Shown here: positions 24,750-35,044 of the stretch, piece after piece
How positions within the stretch are numbered: the stretch's first letter is position 1
Layout of the letters: each line of letters opens with the position of its first letter
Assembly (NCBI GenBank): GCA_030913685.1
Contig: CP133187.1
Location: 2,298,001 to 2,362,000, forward strand
DNA length: 64,000 nt
Reading direction: 5' to 3'
Source: Oscillospiraceae bacterium MB24-C1
GTDB taxonomy: Bacteria; Bacillota; Clostridia; Oscillospirales; Ruminococcaceae
Position numbers and translations under genes: made by a program
The notes under the pieces: generated by a model
What the model saw: only the letters and a program-made list of their open reading frames with translations
Told to the model about the DNA's origin: nothing
Databases searched by the model: none

Positions 24750-25940
24750 ATGGAAAACATCTATATCATGGGTGCTGTTCGTACAGCGGTTGGCAAATAT
24801 GGGGGGGCGCTTAAAAGTGTTCCGGCGCATACACTGGGCGCGCTGGTCATTAAAGAAGCGCTGCGGCGCGCCAAGGTTGATGGTGCCATGGTTGACGAAG
24901 TCATTTTAGGCGAAGTGCGGCAAAGCACAGAAGCTTCTAATATTGCGAGATGTGCATTGCTTGAAGCAGGGCTGCCCGAATCGGTTCCCGGTTTTACGGT
25001 CAACCGGCTCTGTGCCTCGGCTATGCAGGCAATCCGCAACGGCTGCCAAGAAATTTGGTTGGGTGAGGCGGATGTCATTGTTGCAGGCGGTGCCGAGAAC
25101 ATGAGCCGTGCGCCGCAGTATCTGCGCAACGGCCGGTGGGGTGATGGGACGCTGACACTGGTTGACTCCAACATCGAGGCGGGTTCGACCGCCCAGCCGT
25201 ATTCGGTTTACGGCAAGGAACTGAGCATGCCCAAGACAGCCGAAAATGTTGCTGAGCGCTTTAACATTTCGCGTGAAGCGCAGGACAGCTTTGCGGTTGA
25301 AAGTCAGCGACGCGCATTGGAGGCCATTGCGGCTGGTCATTTCAAGGCGGAGATCGTTCCCGTTGAGGTCAAATTAAAGAAAAGCACGACGGTATTTGAC
25401 ACTGATGAATTCCCCCGTGCAGGTACAACCATGGAGGCACTGGCGAAGCTAAAGCCCATTGTCAAGCCGGATGGCACCGTTACCGCCGGAAACTCCTGTG
25501 GGCGTAATGACGGCGCGGCGGCACTGGTGCTGATGTCGGAAAAAAAGGTTAAAGAAACCGGCCTAAAGCCGTTGGCAAGAATTGTGGATATTAGCCGCGT
25601 GGCGCTTGAACCTGCCATTATGGGCTATGGTCCGGTGCCAGCCACCCGCAAAATTCTTGAGCGCACCGGCATCTCTCTGGAACAGATTGATCTGGTGGAG
25701 TTAAACGAAGCCTTTGCTTCACAGTCGGTCGCCTGCATCCGCGATTTGGGGCTGGACCCCGCCAAGGTTAATATTAACGGCGGCGCCATTGCGCTGGGAC
25801 ATCCGCTGGGCTGCACCGGGACCCGTCTTGTTGTGACGCTGCTACATAATCTTCAGCGCACCGGTGGCCGCTTTGGTCTCGCTACACTGTGTATTGGTGG
25901 CGGGCAAGCGATGGCAACTATTATCGAGCGGTTAGATTAG
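24750..25940 (+). CDS. Thiolase (acetyl-CoA C-acyltransferase)
   Basis: 396 residues from the ATG at 24750, chosen for GGAAGGAG upstream; an in-frame ATG at 24678 lies before the likely transcription start. Nucleophile C88 is in [11 protein letters not shown], the catalytic histidine in [16 protein letters not shown], and the second cysteine in CIGGGQ. It cleaves 3-ketoacyl-CoA with CoA, or condenses two acetyl-CoA. With the dehydrogenase downstream and the hydratase in the divergent operon, it completes a beta-oxidation turn. Chain-length preference is not readable. Confidence 0.94.
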   Translation: MENIYIMGAVRTAVGKYGGALKSVPAHTLGALVIKEALRRAKVDGAMVDEVILGEVRQSTEASNIARCALLEAGLPESVPGFTVNRLCASAMQAIRNGCQEIWLGEADVIVAGGAENMSRAPQYLRNGRWGDGTLTLVDSNIEAGSTAQPYSVYGKELSMPKTAENVAERFNISREAQDSFAVESQRRALEAIAAGHFKAEIVPVEVKLKKSTTVFDTDEFPRAGTTMEALAKLKPIVKPDGTVTAGNSCGRNDGAAALVLMSEKKVKETGLKPLARIVDISRVALEPAIMGYGPVPATRKILERTGISLEQIDLVELNEAFASQSVACIRDLGLDPAKVNINGGAIALGHPLGCTGTRLVVTLLHNLQRTGGRFGLATLCIGGGQAMATIIERLD

Positions 25941-25982
25941 CTTTGCATCTTTGTAGGCATTTATTATAAGGGGGTATTTTTT

Positions 25983-26873
25983 ATGACTATTGATCAGGTT
26001 AAGACCATTGCTGTTATCGGTGCGGGTGCAATGGGCCAGCAAATCGCCATGAACACCGTTTTGAATGGCCGGGCGCACGACTATAAAGTTATTCTTTGTG
26101 ACTCTTTTCCCGCCGCCGTGGAAAAAGCGCAAGATTGGGCTGCCGACTATCTGGCGGGGCGGGTGGCCAAGGGCCGTATCACGCAGGAAGAAGCCGACAA
26201 GGTGACGGCCAACTTTTCGTTTTCTCAGGATGTAGACGCTTCAGCCGCACAGGCGGATCTTATTATTGAAGCAATTATTGAAAACCTGGATATCAAGCGC
26301 GATCTTTTTGAACGTATCAGCAGAATATGCAAGCCCGATACCATTCTGGCCACCAACAGCTCTAATATGGTCAGCTCGAAGTTTGACGATGTGACGCTTA
26401 GCCCTGAACGCCTATTGAACATCCATTATTTCAACCCTGCTCTGGTTATGCAACTCGTAGAAATCGTACGCGGCCCACATACATTGGAGGACGCGATTCA
26501 AACCGCTTGTGCGTTCGCACGCAATACGGGCAAAAAGCCCATTATTATTAATAAAGAAATTCCGGGCTTCGTTGCTAATCGCATCAACGCGGCAGTGACC
26601 AGAGAGGCTTGTCTGCTGCTAGAGAAGGGAATTGCCTCGGTTGAGGATATTGATACTGCGTGTGAGAAAGGGCTTGGCTATCCGATGGGCCCGTTCCGTT
26701 TGATGGATCTGACGGGTATCGACGTCAATTATTATGTCCGTCGAGACCGCTATGCAGAGAGCGGTGACGAATATGACAAGCCCAGCCCACTTGTGATCGA
26801 AAAGTATAAGAAAGGCGAGTTTGGCAAGAAAACCGGCAAGGGATGGTACGATTACAGCACGAAAAAGGAATAA
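25983..26873 (+). CDS. 3-hydroxyacyl-CoA dehydrogenase
   Basis: 296 residues, the length of clostridial Hbd. The NAD loop is VIGAGAMGQQIA (about 11-22). The catalytic dyad lies in LNIHYFNPALVMQLVE (His) with the Glu at the end of that segment, and ATNSSNM carries the substrate serine/asparagine. The C-terminal domain begins GFVANRINAAVTREA. Oxidises (S)-3-hydroxyacyl-CoA with NAD+. Follows thiolase by 42 bp under the sigma-54 promoter. It may act in butyrate formation or in oxidation of the product of the divergent operon. Confidence 0.93.
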   Translation: MTIDQVKTIAVIGAGAMGQQIAMNTVLNGRAHDYKVILCDSFPAAVEKAQDWAADYLAGRVAKGRITQEEADKVTANFSFSQDVDASAAQADLIIEAIIENLDIKRDLFERISRICKPDTILATNSSNMVSSKFDDVTLSPERLLNIHYFNPALVMQLVEIVRGPHTLEDAIQTACAFARNTGKKPIIINKEIPGFVANRINAAVTREACLLLEKGIASVEDIDTACEKGLGYPMGPFRLMDLTGIDVNYYVRRDRYAESGDEYDKPSPLVIEKYKKGEFGKKTGKGWYDYSTKKE

Positions 26874-26996
26874 GCATTCATGAAGTGTCAGTTTTATAAA
26901 CAGTCATTTCTTGAAAGGAAATCCTGCTTTAAACTTCAAAGGCTCTGCGCGGTTGGCAGGGGTAATCACATAAGAGTCTTGAAGTGTTAAAATGAA

Positions 26997-27040
26997 ACAT
27001 CGTTGAGTAGTTTGATTAAGACTTCTCAACGATGTTTTTT
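26997..27040 (+). terminator. Terminator of thiolase/hbd operon
   Basis: ACATCGTTGAG / CTCAACGATGT with a 17-nt loop and a T-run. Confidence 0.9.
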
Positions 27041-27388
27041 GTTGTGATGGGCAGAGTGTAGGGCTGATGGGTGTGTAAAGCTAATTTTCAAATATGTATA
27101 ATAACTGGAAATAAAATTATGCATATATACTAAAAAATATGTTGAGTATTAATGATATGTTGTAACATATTTGCGAATATGCTAAAATTCTATCACAGGG
27201 ATAGGATATGATGGCAGTCTATATCTTTTATCCGAGTTTCTGCGGTAAATGCGCGAAAAATTGAGCGGCGCCGGGGGGTGCGCTTTATATGGGGGGATGG
27301 CTTCGCATTCAGAAAGCCTTACGGGTTAAGCTTCTGAGCGAGGTCTAGCACACATCCGGTATTCGTCCGCTTAAAGAAAAGGACGGAA
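27041..27388. other. Leader region of chemoreceptor gene
   Basis: No gene seen. It holds an AT-rich stretch with a perfect palindrome ATATGTTGTAACATAT (about 27154-27169), a TATAAT at 27097-27102 without a good -35, and a GC-richer possible 5' leader from 27260. I could not match the leader to a known riboswitch class. Confidence 0.5.
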
Positions 27389-29461
27389 ATGAAAATGAAA
27401 AGCATTAAATCAAAGATTATGACCGCAATCATTTTATTGGTGTGCATTTCGCTTACGGTGGTAGGGGGCACGGCTATTGTTTTAAATTACGGTAGTACGT
27501 TAAATCTCATCCACAAAATCATGCAGGAAACAACGGTTCTGGCTGCCGAGCGGGTTTCCTTTGAGCTGCAAAAGTACCAGAGCATAGCAATTGAGGTGGG
27601 ATGTACACCTCGGCTTGCAAACCCTGCCGCATTGGTGACCGACAAGCGTAATATCATTTCACAGCGAGCACAATTGCATGGTTTTTCGAAGGGGAATATC
27701 ATTGACGCTTCTGGCACGGGCATGTTGGACGGAAAGGATTACAGCGAGGAGGATTATTTCAAGACGGTCATGAAGGGTGAAACCTTTATATCGGAGCCTT
27801 CTCTTGATGAGACGACCAACGAAAAAACAATTGTTGTCGCTGCACCGCTCTGGAAGGAAGGTGTTCACGGCACCAGTGTAGTCGGTGTGGTATACTTTGT
27901 GCCGCCGGAGACATTCTTAAATGATATCATGGCTTCTATTCAGGTCAGTGACAACAGCAGTGCATATATGATCGACACCGCTGGTAATACGATTGCACAT
28001 GTTGATGGCGATGCAATGGAAATCGGGGATAACGTAGGGGTTGCGGCACAAAGCAATGCTTCTCTTTCAAAGCTAGCGCAGGTGCATATCGCCATGCAAA
28101 GCGGCGAAACTGACTTTATTTCCTGCACATGGGGCGGTGGCATGCGTTATATGGCTTATGCGCCGGTGGCAGGCACCAATGGCTGGAGTATCGCGATACA
28201 TGCCCCTGCAATGGACTTTATCAAGGACGCGTTGACTGCTGCGCTGGCAACGGTGGTGCTGTTGGGAATAGCGCTGGTGGTTTCGGTTATCATTGCGGGT
28301 AAGGTTTCCAAACGGATAGCAGGACCGGTCATGTTGTGCGCCAACCGGCTATCTAGTTTGGCCGAGGGTGACTTGCATTCCGACGTGCCGGTTATTTCTA
28401 CCCGGGACGAAACGAGCAAGCTTGCAGCAGCAACCGAGCGCATCACGCTGACACAGCGAGCCATAATCAATGATATCAACAGGGTGCTGGGCGCAATGGC
28501 GGATGGCGACCTGACGCTGAAGGCTGAGGCTGATTTTCCGGGAGATCTCGCCGAGATTGAAAAAGCCATGTCCAGAATTATGACTTCGCTGAACCAAACG
28601 CTTTTGCAGATTAATATTGCTTCGAACGAAGTGGCTGGCGGTTCCGGTCAGGTTTCTGCCGGGGCACAGGCACTCAGCCAAGGGGCGACCGAACAGGCCG
28701 CGGCCATAGAGCAGCTTTCGGCAACGGTGGAGTCGATCTCGACACAGATCAAAGACAGCGCCCAAAACGCGCGTGAGGCAGGCCAACTTTCTGAGCAGTC
28801 CGGCACCGGCGTCTATGAGAGCAACGCGCAGATGGTGTACATGATTTCAGCGATGAACGAAATTGCCGGCGCTTCAAATGAGATCAGCAAGATTATCAAG
28901 ACGATAGACGACATTGCCTTTCAGACCAATATTCTTGCACTCAACGCAGCGGTTGAAGCCGCGCGTGCGGGCGAGGCCGGTAAGGGCTTTGCTGTCGTGG
29001 CCGATGAGGTGCGCAATTTAGCAGGTAAGAGCGCCGAAGCGGCTAAGAGCACGACGACACTGATCGAAAGTGCTATAACCGCTGTTCAAAAGGGCACCAA
29101 AATTGCGGATGAAACCGCAAAATCACTCAACGAAGTAGTGGATCAGGCCGCCAGCGCCAGCAAAAAGGTGCAGGCAATTGCGGCGGTGTCTGAAAATCAG
29201 GCCGCGCAGGTTGTTCAGATTACGCAGGGCATTGATCAAATTTCGGTGGTCATTCAGACAAACTCGGCAACCGCGCAACAGAGTGCGGCCGCTTCTGAAG
29301 AGCTTTCAGGGCAGGCACAGATGCTAAAAAGCCTGGTTGGTAGATTTAAACTGCAGGATGAAGCCGCTGTCATTACCGAAGCGGTTGTTTCAGAGCAGGA
29401 AGAGTACCAAGAAAATTTTCCACAGAACTTGTCGGATTTGAACGACGACTCAAAATATTAA
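27389..29461 (+). CDS. Methyl-accepting chemotaxis protein
   Basis: 690-residue transmembrane receptor. A first membrane segment at about 12-32, an extracellular dCache-type ligand domain (about 35-275), a second segment (about 277-300), HAMP (about 300-355), and a cytoplasmic coiled coil. The tip is the invariant [19 protein letters not shown] followed by [19 protein letters not shown]. There is no C-terminal methylation-enzyme tether pentapeptide. The dCache domain commonly binds amino acids or organic acids, which fits the amino-acid theme, but the ligand is not known. GGACGG precedes the ATG. Confidence 0.94.
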   Translation: MKMKSIKSKIMTAIILLVCISLTVVGGTAIVLNYGSTLNLIHKIMQETTVLAAERVSFELQKYQSIAIEVGCTPRLANPAALVTDKRNIISQRAQLHGFSKGNIIDASGTGMLDGKDYSEEDYFKTVMKGETFISEPSLDETTNEKTIVVAAPLWKEGVHGTSVVGVVYFVPPETFLNDIMASIQVSDNSSAYMIDTAGNTIAHVDGDAMEIGDNVGVAAQSNASLSKLAQVHIAMQSGETDFISCTWGGGMRYMAYAPVAGTNGWSIAIHAPAMDFIKDALTAALATVVLLGIALVVSVIIAGKVSKRIAGPVMLCANRLSSLAEGDLHSDVPVISTRDETSKLAAATERITLTQRAIINDINRVLGAMADGDLTLKAEADFPGDLAEIEKAMSRIMTSLNQTLLQINIASNEVAGGSGQVSAGAQALSQGATEQAAAIEQLSATVESISTQIKDSAQNAREAGQLSEQSGTGVYESNAQMVYMISAMNEIAGASNEISKIIKTIDDIAFQTNILALNAAVEAARAGEAGKGFAVVADEVRNLAGKSAEAAKSTTTLIESAITAVQKGTKIADETAKSLNEVVDQAASASKKVQAIAAVSENQAAQVVQITQGIDQISVVIQTNSATAQQSAAASEELSGQAQMLKSLVGRFKLQDEAAVITEAVVSEQEEYQENFPQNLSDLNDDSKY

Positions 29462-29473
29462 AAAATGGTTTTC

Positions 29474-29515
29474 TAAATGGGTGCTTTACTTCTTGCGAGC
29501 AAAGCGCCCATTTTT
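29474..29515 (+). terminator. Terminator after chemoreceptor gene
   Basis: AAATGGGTGCTTT / AAAGCGCCCATTT with a 14-nt loop and T-run. Confidence 0.88.
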
Positions 29516-29741
29516 ACGCCGATTTTACAGGCTCAAAATTGTATTGCGGTGCTTGTGGTGATATACTAAGCATTAAAGCGAATTTATGGATATAATAGCA
29601 AGGCGGTTATATAGGTTTTCGACTATTTTCATAACAGACAACAGTACCTAAGCCCATGGACTTATGTGACCCACTAAAACAGAACATTGAACCATTTTGA
29701 TAAAATTTCGGCAACGGGCCGACAACGGAGGAGAAATGCAT

Positions 29742-30998
29742 ATGAACTCAGAAATTATCTGCGTGGGAACCGAGCTTTTGCTCGGGGATGTGGTCAACAC
29801 CAACGCCGCCGATATTGCGCGCGGCTTGGCGCACTTAGGCATTAATGTTTACCATCATGAGGTGGTGGGGGATAACCCCGGCCGCCTTCAGGAGTGCCTG
29901 AAAGATGCGTTTTCGCGTAGCGACATTGTGCTGCTGACCGGTGGGCTGGGGCCGACCTATGACGATCTGACAAAAGAAACGGTGGCCGCCCATTTTAACC
30001 GTAAGCTGGTGATGGACGAGCAGAGCTTAAAGACCATTGAGGGCTTTTTTAACCGGATAGGCCGCGAGATGACCGATAATAACCGTAAACAGGCTATGAT
30101 GCCAGAGGGTTGCATCATTTTGCAAAACCCGAACGGCACTGCACCCGGTTGTATCATTGAGGGAGAAAACGGTAAAGTGGCGGTGATGATGCCCGGGCCA
30201 CCCCGCGAAATGCGCCCCATGTTTGATGGCCCCGTGACCGACTATTTGCAGCGTCGATTTGGCGATGATGGCGTGTTGGTTTCGCGCACCATCAACTTTT
30301 TCGGCGTGGGCGAGTCGGCGCTGGAAGCGAGGCTCAAGGACATGTTGGTCAATGCCACCAATCCGACCATTGCACCGTATGCAAAAACGGCCGAGTGTCA
30401 GCTGCGTGTCACGGCCCGAGCCGCTACCGAAGCGGAAGCGCGCAAGCTGATAGAGCCTGTGGTTCAAGAGATTACGGCGATTTATCCCGACGAGATTTAC
30501 GGTTTTGATTATCACACCATCAACGAGGCGGTTGTCAACGTTTTGGCAGAGCAAAAGTTGACCTTTGCCTGCGCCGAAAGCTGTACCGGCGGGCTGGTAG
30601 CACAGCGAATTGTGGATGTTCCTGGGGCTTCTGCCATGTTTTTAGGCGGTGTGGTGGCCTATTCCAACGCATTGAAGCAGGCGGCGTTGGGGGTAAGTGA
30701 AAACACACTGAAAGAACACGGCGCCGTTTCGCGCGAGTGCGCACTTGAAATGGCGCGCGGTGTCAAAAAGCTGACTGGCGCGGATGTTGCGGTTTCCACC
30801 ACTGGTGTGGCAGGCCCCGGGGGCGGTACCGACCGGGCGCCTGTTGGCCGGGTGTATGTAGCGGTGGTCAGCAATGGTGGTGAAGAGGTGCGCGAATTAA
30901 ACTTAGCGCGCGGACGCGCCGACGACCGTGAGAATATCCGCTATATGTCTTCGTCCCATGCCTTTGAAATGGCGCTGCGCGCGGTGCAAAAACTGTAA
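29742..30998 (+). CDS. cinA: CinA, competence/damage-inducible protein
   Basis: 418 residues in two domains. The N-terminal MoaB-like half has GTELLLGDVVNTNA (about 8-21) and LTGGLGPTYDDLTKET, the ADP-ribose/nucleotide pyrophosphatase module. The C-terminal half (about 260-418) has CAESCTGGLVAQRI and VSTTGVAGPGGG, the nicotinamide-nucleotide amidase module that recycles NMN to NaMN. The ATG at 29742 is preceded by GGAGGAG at 8 nt; the ATG at 29736 is too close to it. Stands alone. Confidence 0.94.
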   Translation: MNSEIICVGTELLLGDVVNTNAADIARGLAHLGINVYHHEVVGDNPGRLQECLKDAFSRSDIVLLTGGLGPTYDDLTKETVAAHFNRKLVMDEQSLKTIEGFFNRIGREMTDNNRKQAMMPEGCIILQNPNGTAPGCIIEGENGKVAVMMPGPPREMRPMFDGPVTDYLQRRFGDDGVLVSRTINFFGVGESALEARLKDMLVNATNPTIAPYAKTAECQLRVTARAATEAEARKLIEPVVQEITAIYPDEIYGFDYHTINEAVVNVLAEQKLTFACAESCTGGLVAQRIVDVPGASAMFLGGVVAYSNALKQAALGVSENTLKEHGAVSRECALEMARGVKKLTGADVAVSTTGVAGPGGGTDRAPVGRVYVAVVSNGGEEVRELNLARGRADDRENIRYMSSSHAFEMALRAVQKL

Positions 30999-31011
30999 TT
31001 AGATAAATTAA

Positions 31012-31051
31012 AAGTGGCGAGTAATTTCCTTAGGGGAATTACCCGCCACTT
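31012..31051. terminator. Terminator-like hairpin after cinA
   Basis: AAGTGGCG-GTAATTTCC / GGGAATTAC-CGCCACTT with a short loop; no T-run follows. Confidence 0.6.
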
Positions 31052-31198
31052 GCAATAATTTGGTAAAATAAGGCCACTATATAAACAATAGAAACATGAT
31101 ATAAATAGTTGTTATGCCGCGTAAAAAAGAGTAACCGCCCTCGGAGAGGTTGCGTTGTCTCGGCGTGTATGGCGCTCGTGGTGAAAAGGGAGGGCACT

Positions 31199-32713
31199 AT
31201 GAAAAAGAGGATGATTTTTATAGCGACAATGCTGCTCGTTTTATGCGCCTGTGCTGTCCAGCAATCTGCATCGCCGACGAACCCGGATAGCAGCACGGTC
31301 GAATCATCCTCACAGCCAGCTTTGGACAACAAGCTTGAGCTACTCGATTATGGTGGTGTAAGGCTCAATTTTGTCCGACCGGAAGAAGCTTACGATATTT
31401 TGGGCATAACAACTTTCGGGGAAGGCTACGCTGTCATCTATCAACAGGCTATGCCCGACTCCTTTAACAAAATATTCAGTCCCAGTGATGTGTTTTATAA
31501 CATTTCCACCCAGTTGTTCACCGCTGAGGGGGCTTATCTCAAGACGGTAGATTCCCAGTGGCACAACGCCATTAAAATTACCGAGCCGCTGCTGCGGCTG
31601 ACGCCCCATACCGATACGATTACCTTTGAAATCTGGCGTGAAAATGAGACAGGGCATACCGAAGCGAATTGTTTTACGCTGGCGATCACCGAAGAGGGGC
31701 TACAGACGCTGGGGGAAAACCCCAATCATTATTATTACAGCTACCACCTGTTTAACGAACTGATAGCTGACGGTGAGGCGCAGCTGCAATATGCCGTTGA
31801 TTACAATTCATTACAGGGAAAAGATGTGCTGCGGTTTCGGTTGGCTGCCCCAGAGGGTGAGGTGGCTGAGCGAATTGTACCAGTGACCGATGCTTCTTTT
31901 TCAAATGCGCTTTATAACACCGTACACGGCATAGACCAAGATGACTGGCTCAACGATCAACAAAATCCGCTGTATATGCTTGATGTTTCACTAAATACGC
32001 AGGCAAAAACAGCATCGCTTTCAAATGGCAAAATTACCTGTGGATTAAATTTTAGCAATGGAACACCGGGGTATAGCGTCACCCGCCGTTATACCGAGGC
32101 GATGCTCGGTGAGATGATTGCAACATCTCCCGACGGGACGCGACAGATTTACAGTGCTGATTTTCGCAACTATTTTGAGTCGCCCGGCGGCTGCGATTAT
32201 GTCGTGCGTGAGGCGGAGGGTTTTAAGTTTTTATTTGCGGGCTCCGAGTTGGATCAGCTTTATTTTTTAGACAACGACCGCATCTGGGTGAACACTTTCG
32301 GTGCGCTTCGGTTTTATGACGCCACTTCTGGTGTACCCTTATTATCAGACTCGAAATTTGATTTTGGAACGCAGCAAAACCCCTATAACAAATCGATGAG
32401 TGGCATCGCGCGCATCGTGGTGGGCACAGCGGTGGATATGGAAAATCACGTTCTGCTCGTTGCGCACCGCCCCTATACCTTTGGCTCCGGCGTGCTTTGG
32501 CAGGGCACCGCACAGCAAACTCAGGCGCTGCCGGTGACGCTGACGGTGTTGGATTGGGATGGCCGGCCGCTGCGTGAATATAACACTGGCAAAACGATGC
32601 GAGCCTTCGCCAAGTTTTCTATTAATGTCCTTTCAGTTAACGTAAACGGAGACGGCACAGCCGATCTGTTATGGAGCGAAGAGCAACCGGTACAGGTGCG
32701 CTACTTGACCTAA
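31199..32713 (+). CDS. Hypothetical lipoprotein
   Basis: 504 residues. The N-terminus MKKRMIFIATMLLVLCAC is a lipoprotein signal, with C18 the probable lipidated cysteine (LCAC box), followed by a Ser/Pro/Thr-rich linker (about 20-40). The body is mostly beta with repeated aromatic/Asp-Asn turns (for example LYFLDNDRIWVNTFG, LTVLDWDGRPLREY), which suggests a propeller or beta-sandwich fold; this is inference. No function recognised. The ATG at 31199 follows AAAAGGGAGGG. Single-gene unit closed by the terminator at 32807. Confidence 0.78.
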   Translation: MKKRMIFIATMLLVLCACAVQQSASPTNPDSSTVESSSQPALDNKLELLDYGGVRLNFVRPEEAYDILGITTFGEGYAVIYQQAMPDSFNKIFSPSDVFYNISTQLFTAEGAYLKTVDSQWHNAIKITEPLLRLTPHTDTITFEIWRENETGHTEANCFTLAITEEGLQTLGENPNHYYYSYHLFNELIADGEAQLQYAVDYNSLQGKDVLRFRLAAPEGEVAERIVPVTDASFSNALYNTVHGIDQDDWLNDQQNPLYMLDVSLNTQAKTASLSNGKITCGLNFSNGTPGYSVTRRYTEAMLGEMIATSPDGTRQIYSADFRNYFESPGGCDYVVREAEGFKFLFAGSELDQLYFLDNDRIWVNTFGALRFYDATSGVPLLSDSKFDFGTQQNPYNKSMSGIARIVVGTAVDMENHVLLVAHRPYTFGSGVLWQGTAQQTQALPVTLTVLDWDGRPLREYNTGKTMRAFAKFSINVLSVNVNGDGTADLLWSEEQPVQVRYLT

Positions 32714-32806
32714 AAATATAGAAAAATTTACCAAATAAAGTGATAAAAATGCCATGACGCGAAAACCATTACCACGACAAGAGGCGCTTTATTGCCTAAT
32801 TTCTAT

Positions 32807-32836
32807 AAAGCCCTCCTATTGTGGGAGGGCTTTTTT
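32807..32836 (+). terminator. Terminator after lipoprotein gene
   Basis: AAAGCCCTCC / GGGAGGGCTTTTTT with a 6-nt loop. Confidence 0.93.
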
Positions 32837-32870
32837 GTGCTGTAATTTTTGTTTCACTCCAAAGTTATTA

Positions 32871-33061
32871 TGCTATAATAATTATATGATATTTCTGTAA
32901 CGGGCAAGTGCCCGAGAACTCGTTGTCGGGCATGGCCAATGCCTTTTGATGGGCGGATTTGACACTGCACGCTTAGCGCTTCTGGTATCATAACCTAACT
33001 GAATGCACGCCCAAAGCCAAGCTAAGTTTTAAATTTAGACCCACTTACAGGAGGAATGACG
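32871..33061 (+). promoter_or_regulatory. Promoter and structured leader of fbp
   Basis: Extended -10 TGCTATAAT (32871-32879) with no strong -35. The 170-nt leader holds nested arms such as GGGCAAGTGCCC and TGCCCGA...TCGGGCA (about 32903-32931). No known riboswitch was recognised. Confidence 0.5.
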
Positions 33062-35044
33062 ATGCATCTGGAAAAAAGTGGTCTGATTAATGACCAAATG
33101 GCGTTTTTGCGCTTATTATCCAAACAATTTCCTAATATTCAGTCGGTTTGCACCGAAATAATTAATCTCAAGGCTATTTTGGATCTTCCCAAGGGTACCG
33201 AGCATTTTATTAGCGATCTGCATGGCGAATACGAGGCAGTTGCACATATCCTCAATAACGCGTCTGGCGTTATCCGTGATAAGATTGACGAGCTTTACAG
33301 CGAGAGCAGCTCGGACGAAGAACGTTCAAAGCTGGCGACGCTTATTTATTATCCGCAACACAAGCTGGAGCTGCTAAAATCCGAACATCAGGACGATCTC
33401 GACGAATGGTATCACGATACGCTGGTCAAGCTAATAGATATCTGCCGAGTAGTGGCTTCAAAGTATACCCGCTCCAAGGTGCGAAAAGCGCTACCCGTTG
33501 ATTTTGCCTACATCATCGACGAGCTGTTGCATGCTGACCACTATGAGAAAAACAAAGAGAATTATTACGGACGCATTTTCTCCACAATTGTCGATGTGGG
33601 CAGGGCCGATGCGTTCATTGGGGCGCTTTCGAGCCTGATTAAACGTTTGGCGGTCGATCAACTGCATATCATCGGCGATATTTACGACCGTGGGCCGGGC
33701 GCTGAGGACATTATGCAGATGCTGATGGGCCACCACGCGGTGGATATTGTCTGGGGTAACCACGACATGCTTTGGATGGCTGCTGCTGCAGGTAACGAGG
33801 CTTGCATCGCCAACGTGCTGAATGTTTCGCTTTCTTATGCGAATGTCGACACGCTGGAAAATGGCTACGGCATCAGCCTGCGCGCCCTGACGACCTTCGC
33901 CGAAAAGACCTATGGCGATTCAATGGCATTTAAGCCCAAGGTGCTCGAACAGGATAAAATCGGCTTAAACGATGTCGAACTGGTAGCAAAGCTGCGTAAG
34001 GCAGCTGCCGTCATGCAGATGAAGCTTGAGGGGCAGATCATTGCGCGCCACCCCGAATATGATATGGATGAGCGCATGATGCTTGATAAGATTAACTTTA
34101 CCGAGGGCACGGTGACCATCAAGGGCATGACTTACCCGCTACGTGACACCGATTTCCCCACCATCGACCCTGAGTCGCCTTATGAGTTGACCGAAGAAGA
34201 GCGTCAGCTCATGACCTCACTGAAGGATTCCTTTATCCGGAGCGACAAACTTCAGGCGCATATGCGGTTCTTGTTTGAGCATGGCAGCTTCTACCGCTGC
34301 TTCAATTCCAACCTGCTGTTCCACGGGTGTGTGCCGCTTAATCGCGACGGCTCGTTTGAACGGTTTGAGTTTGATGGCAAGCGCCTGTGGGGCAAGCGTC
34401 TGTTTGACTTTTGCGAGCATAAGGTGCGCGAGGGCTATTTTGGTACCCGCGGCACAAAAGAGAAGCGCGACGGTGAAGACTTTATGTGGTGGCTGTGGTG
34501 CGGCAAAAATTCGCCGGTATTCGGCAGAACCCGTATGACCACTTTTGAGCGCATGCTGGTGGAGGACAAAGCCTCGCACGAGGAGCCGAAGAACCACTAT
34601 TATCACTACATGAATGACCCCAAAGTGATTGCCAATATTTTTGAAGAATTCGGGCTCGACCCCGAAGTATCACACATTATCAACGGGCATATTCCGGTGA
34701 AATCTAAGGATGGCGAAAGCCCGATCAAATGCGGCGGTAAGCTGCTGACCATCGACGGAGGCTTCTGCAAGGCTTATCAGAAGACGACCGGCATCGCAGG
34801 CTATACACTTATCTACAACTCCTATGGGATGCGGCTGGTGTCACACGGGCCGTTTAAGGGCATTGGCCAGGCGGTGCAGCAAAACACCGACATTTTATCC
34901 AAAACAGATATTTTCGAAGTAGCAACCCGACGCAAGCTGGTGGCTGATACAGATATTGGCATGGAGTTGCGCGGTCAGATTGATACCCTCTCGCTGCTGC
35001 TTGAGGCGTACCACTCCGGCGCAATGCCGCAGCTTTCGCGCTGA
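33062..35044 (+). CDS. fbp: Fructose-1,6-bisphosphatase class III
   Basis: 660 residues, the length of the Firmicutes class III enzyme. Metallophosphatase motifs: FISDLHGEYEAV (about 48-59), GDIYDRGPG, WGNHDMLWM, and a later NGHIPVKSKDGE histidine. It converts fructose-1,6-bisphosphate to fructose-6-phosphate in gluconeogenesis. Of the two nearby ATGs, 33062 has the correct 7-nt spacing from AGGAGG; 33056 is only 1 nt away. Overlaps the next gene (TGATG). Confidence 0.96.
   Translation: MHLEKSGLINDQMAFLRLLSKQFPNIQSVCTEIINLKAILDLPKGTEHFISDLHGEYEAVAHILNNASGVIRDKIDELYSESSSDEERSKLATLIYYPQHKLELLKSEHQDDLDEWYHDTLVKLIDICRVVASKYTRSKVRKALPVDFAYIIDELLHADHYEKNKENYYGRIFSTIVDVGRADAFIGALSSLIKRLAVDQLHIIGDIYDRGPGAEDIMQMLMGHHAVDIVWGNHDMLWMAAAAGNEACIANVLNVSLSYANVDTLENGYGISLRALTTFAEKTYGDSMAFKPKVLEQDKIGLNDVELVAKLRKAAAVMQMKLEGQIIARHPEYDMDERMMLDKINFTEGTVTIKGMTYPLRDTDFPTIDPESPYELTEEERQLMTSLKDSFIRSDKLQAHMRFLFEHGSFYRCFNSNLLFHGCVPLNRDGSFERFEFDGKRLWGKRLFDFCEHKVREGYFGTRGTKEKRDGEDFMWWLWCGKNSPVFGRTRMTTFERMLVEDKASHEEPKNHYYHYMNDPKVIANIFEEFGLDPEVSHIINGHIPVKSKDGESPIKCGGKLLTIDGGFCKAYQKTTGIAGYTLIYNSYGMRLVSHGPFKGIGQAVQQNTDILSKTDIFEVATRRKLVADTDIGMELRGQIDTLSLLLEAYHSGAMPQLSR

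Noticed and set aside
27260-27388. Possible cyclic-di-GMP riboswitch before the chemoreceptor
   Set aside because: The conserved GEMM core could not be found; only generic GC-rich stems are present.
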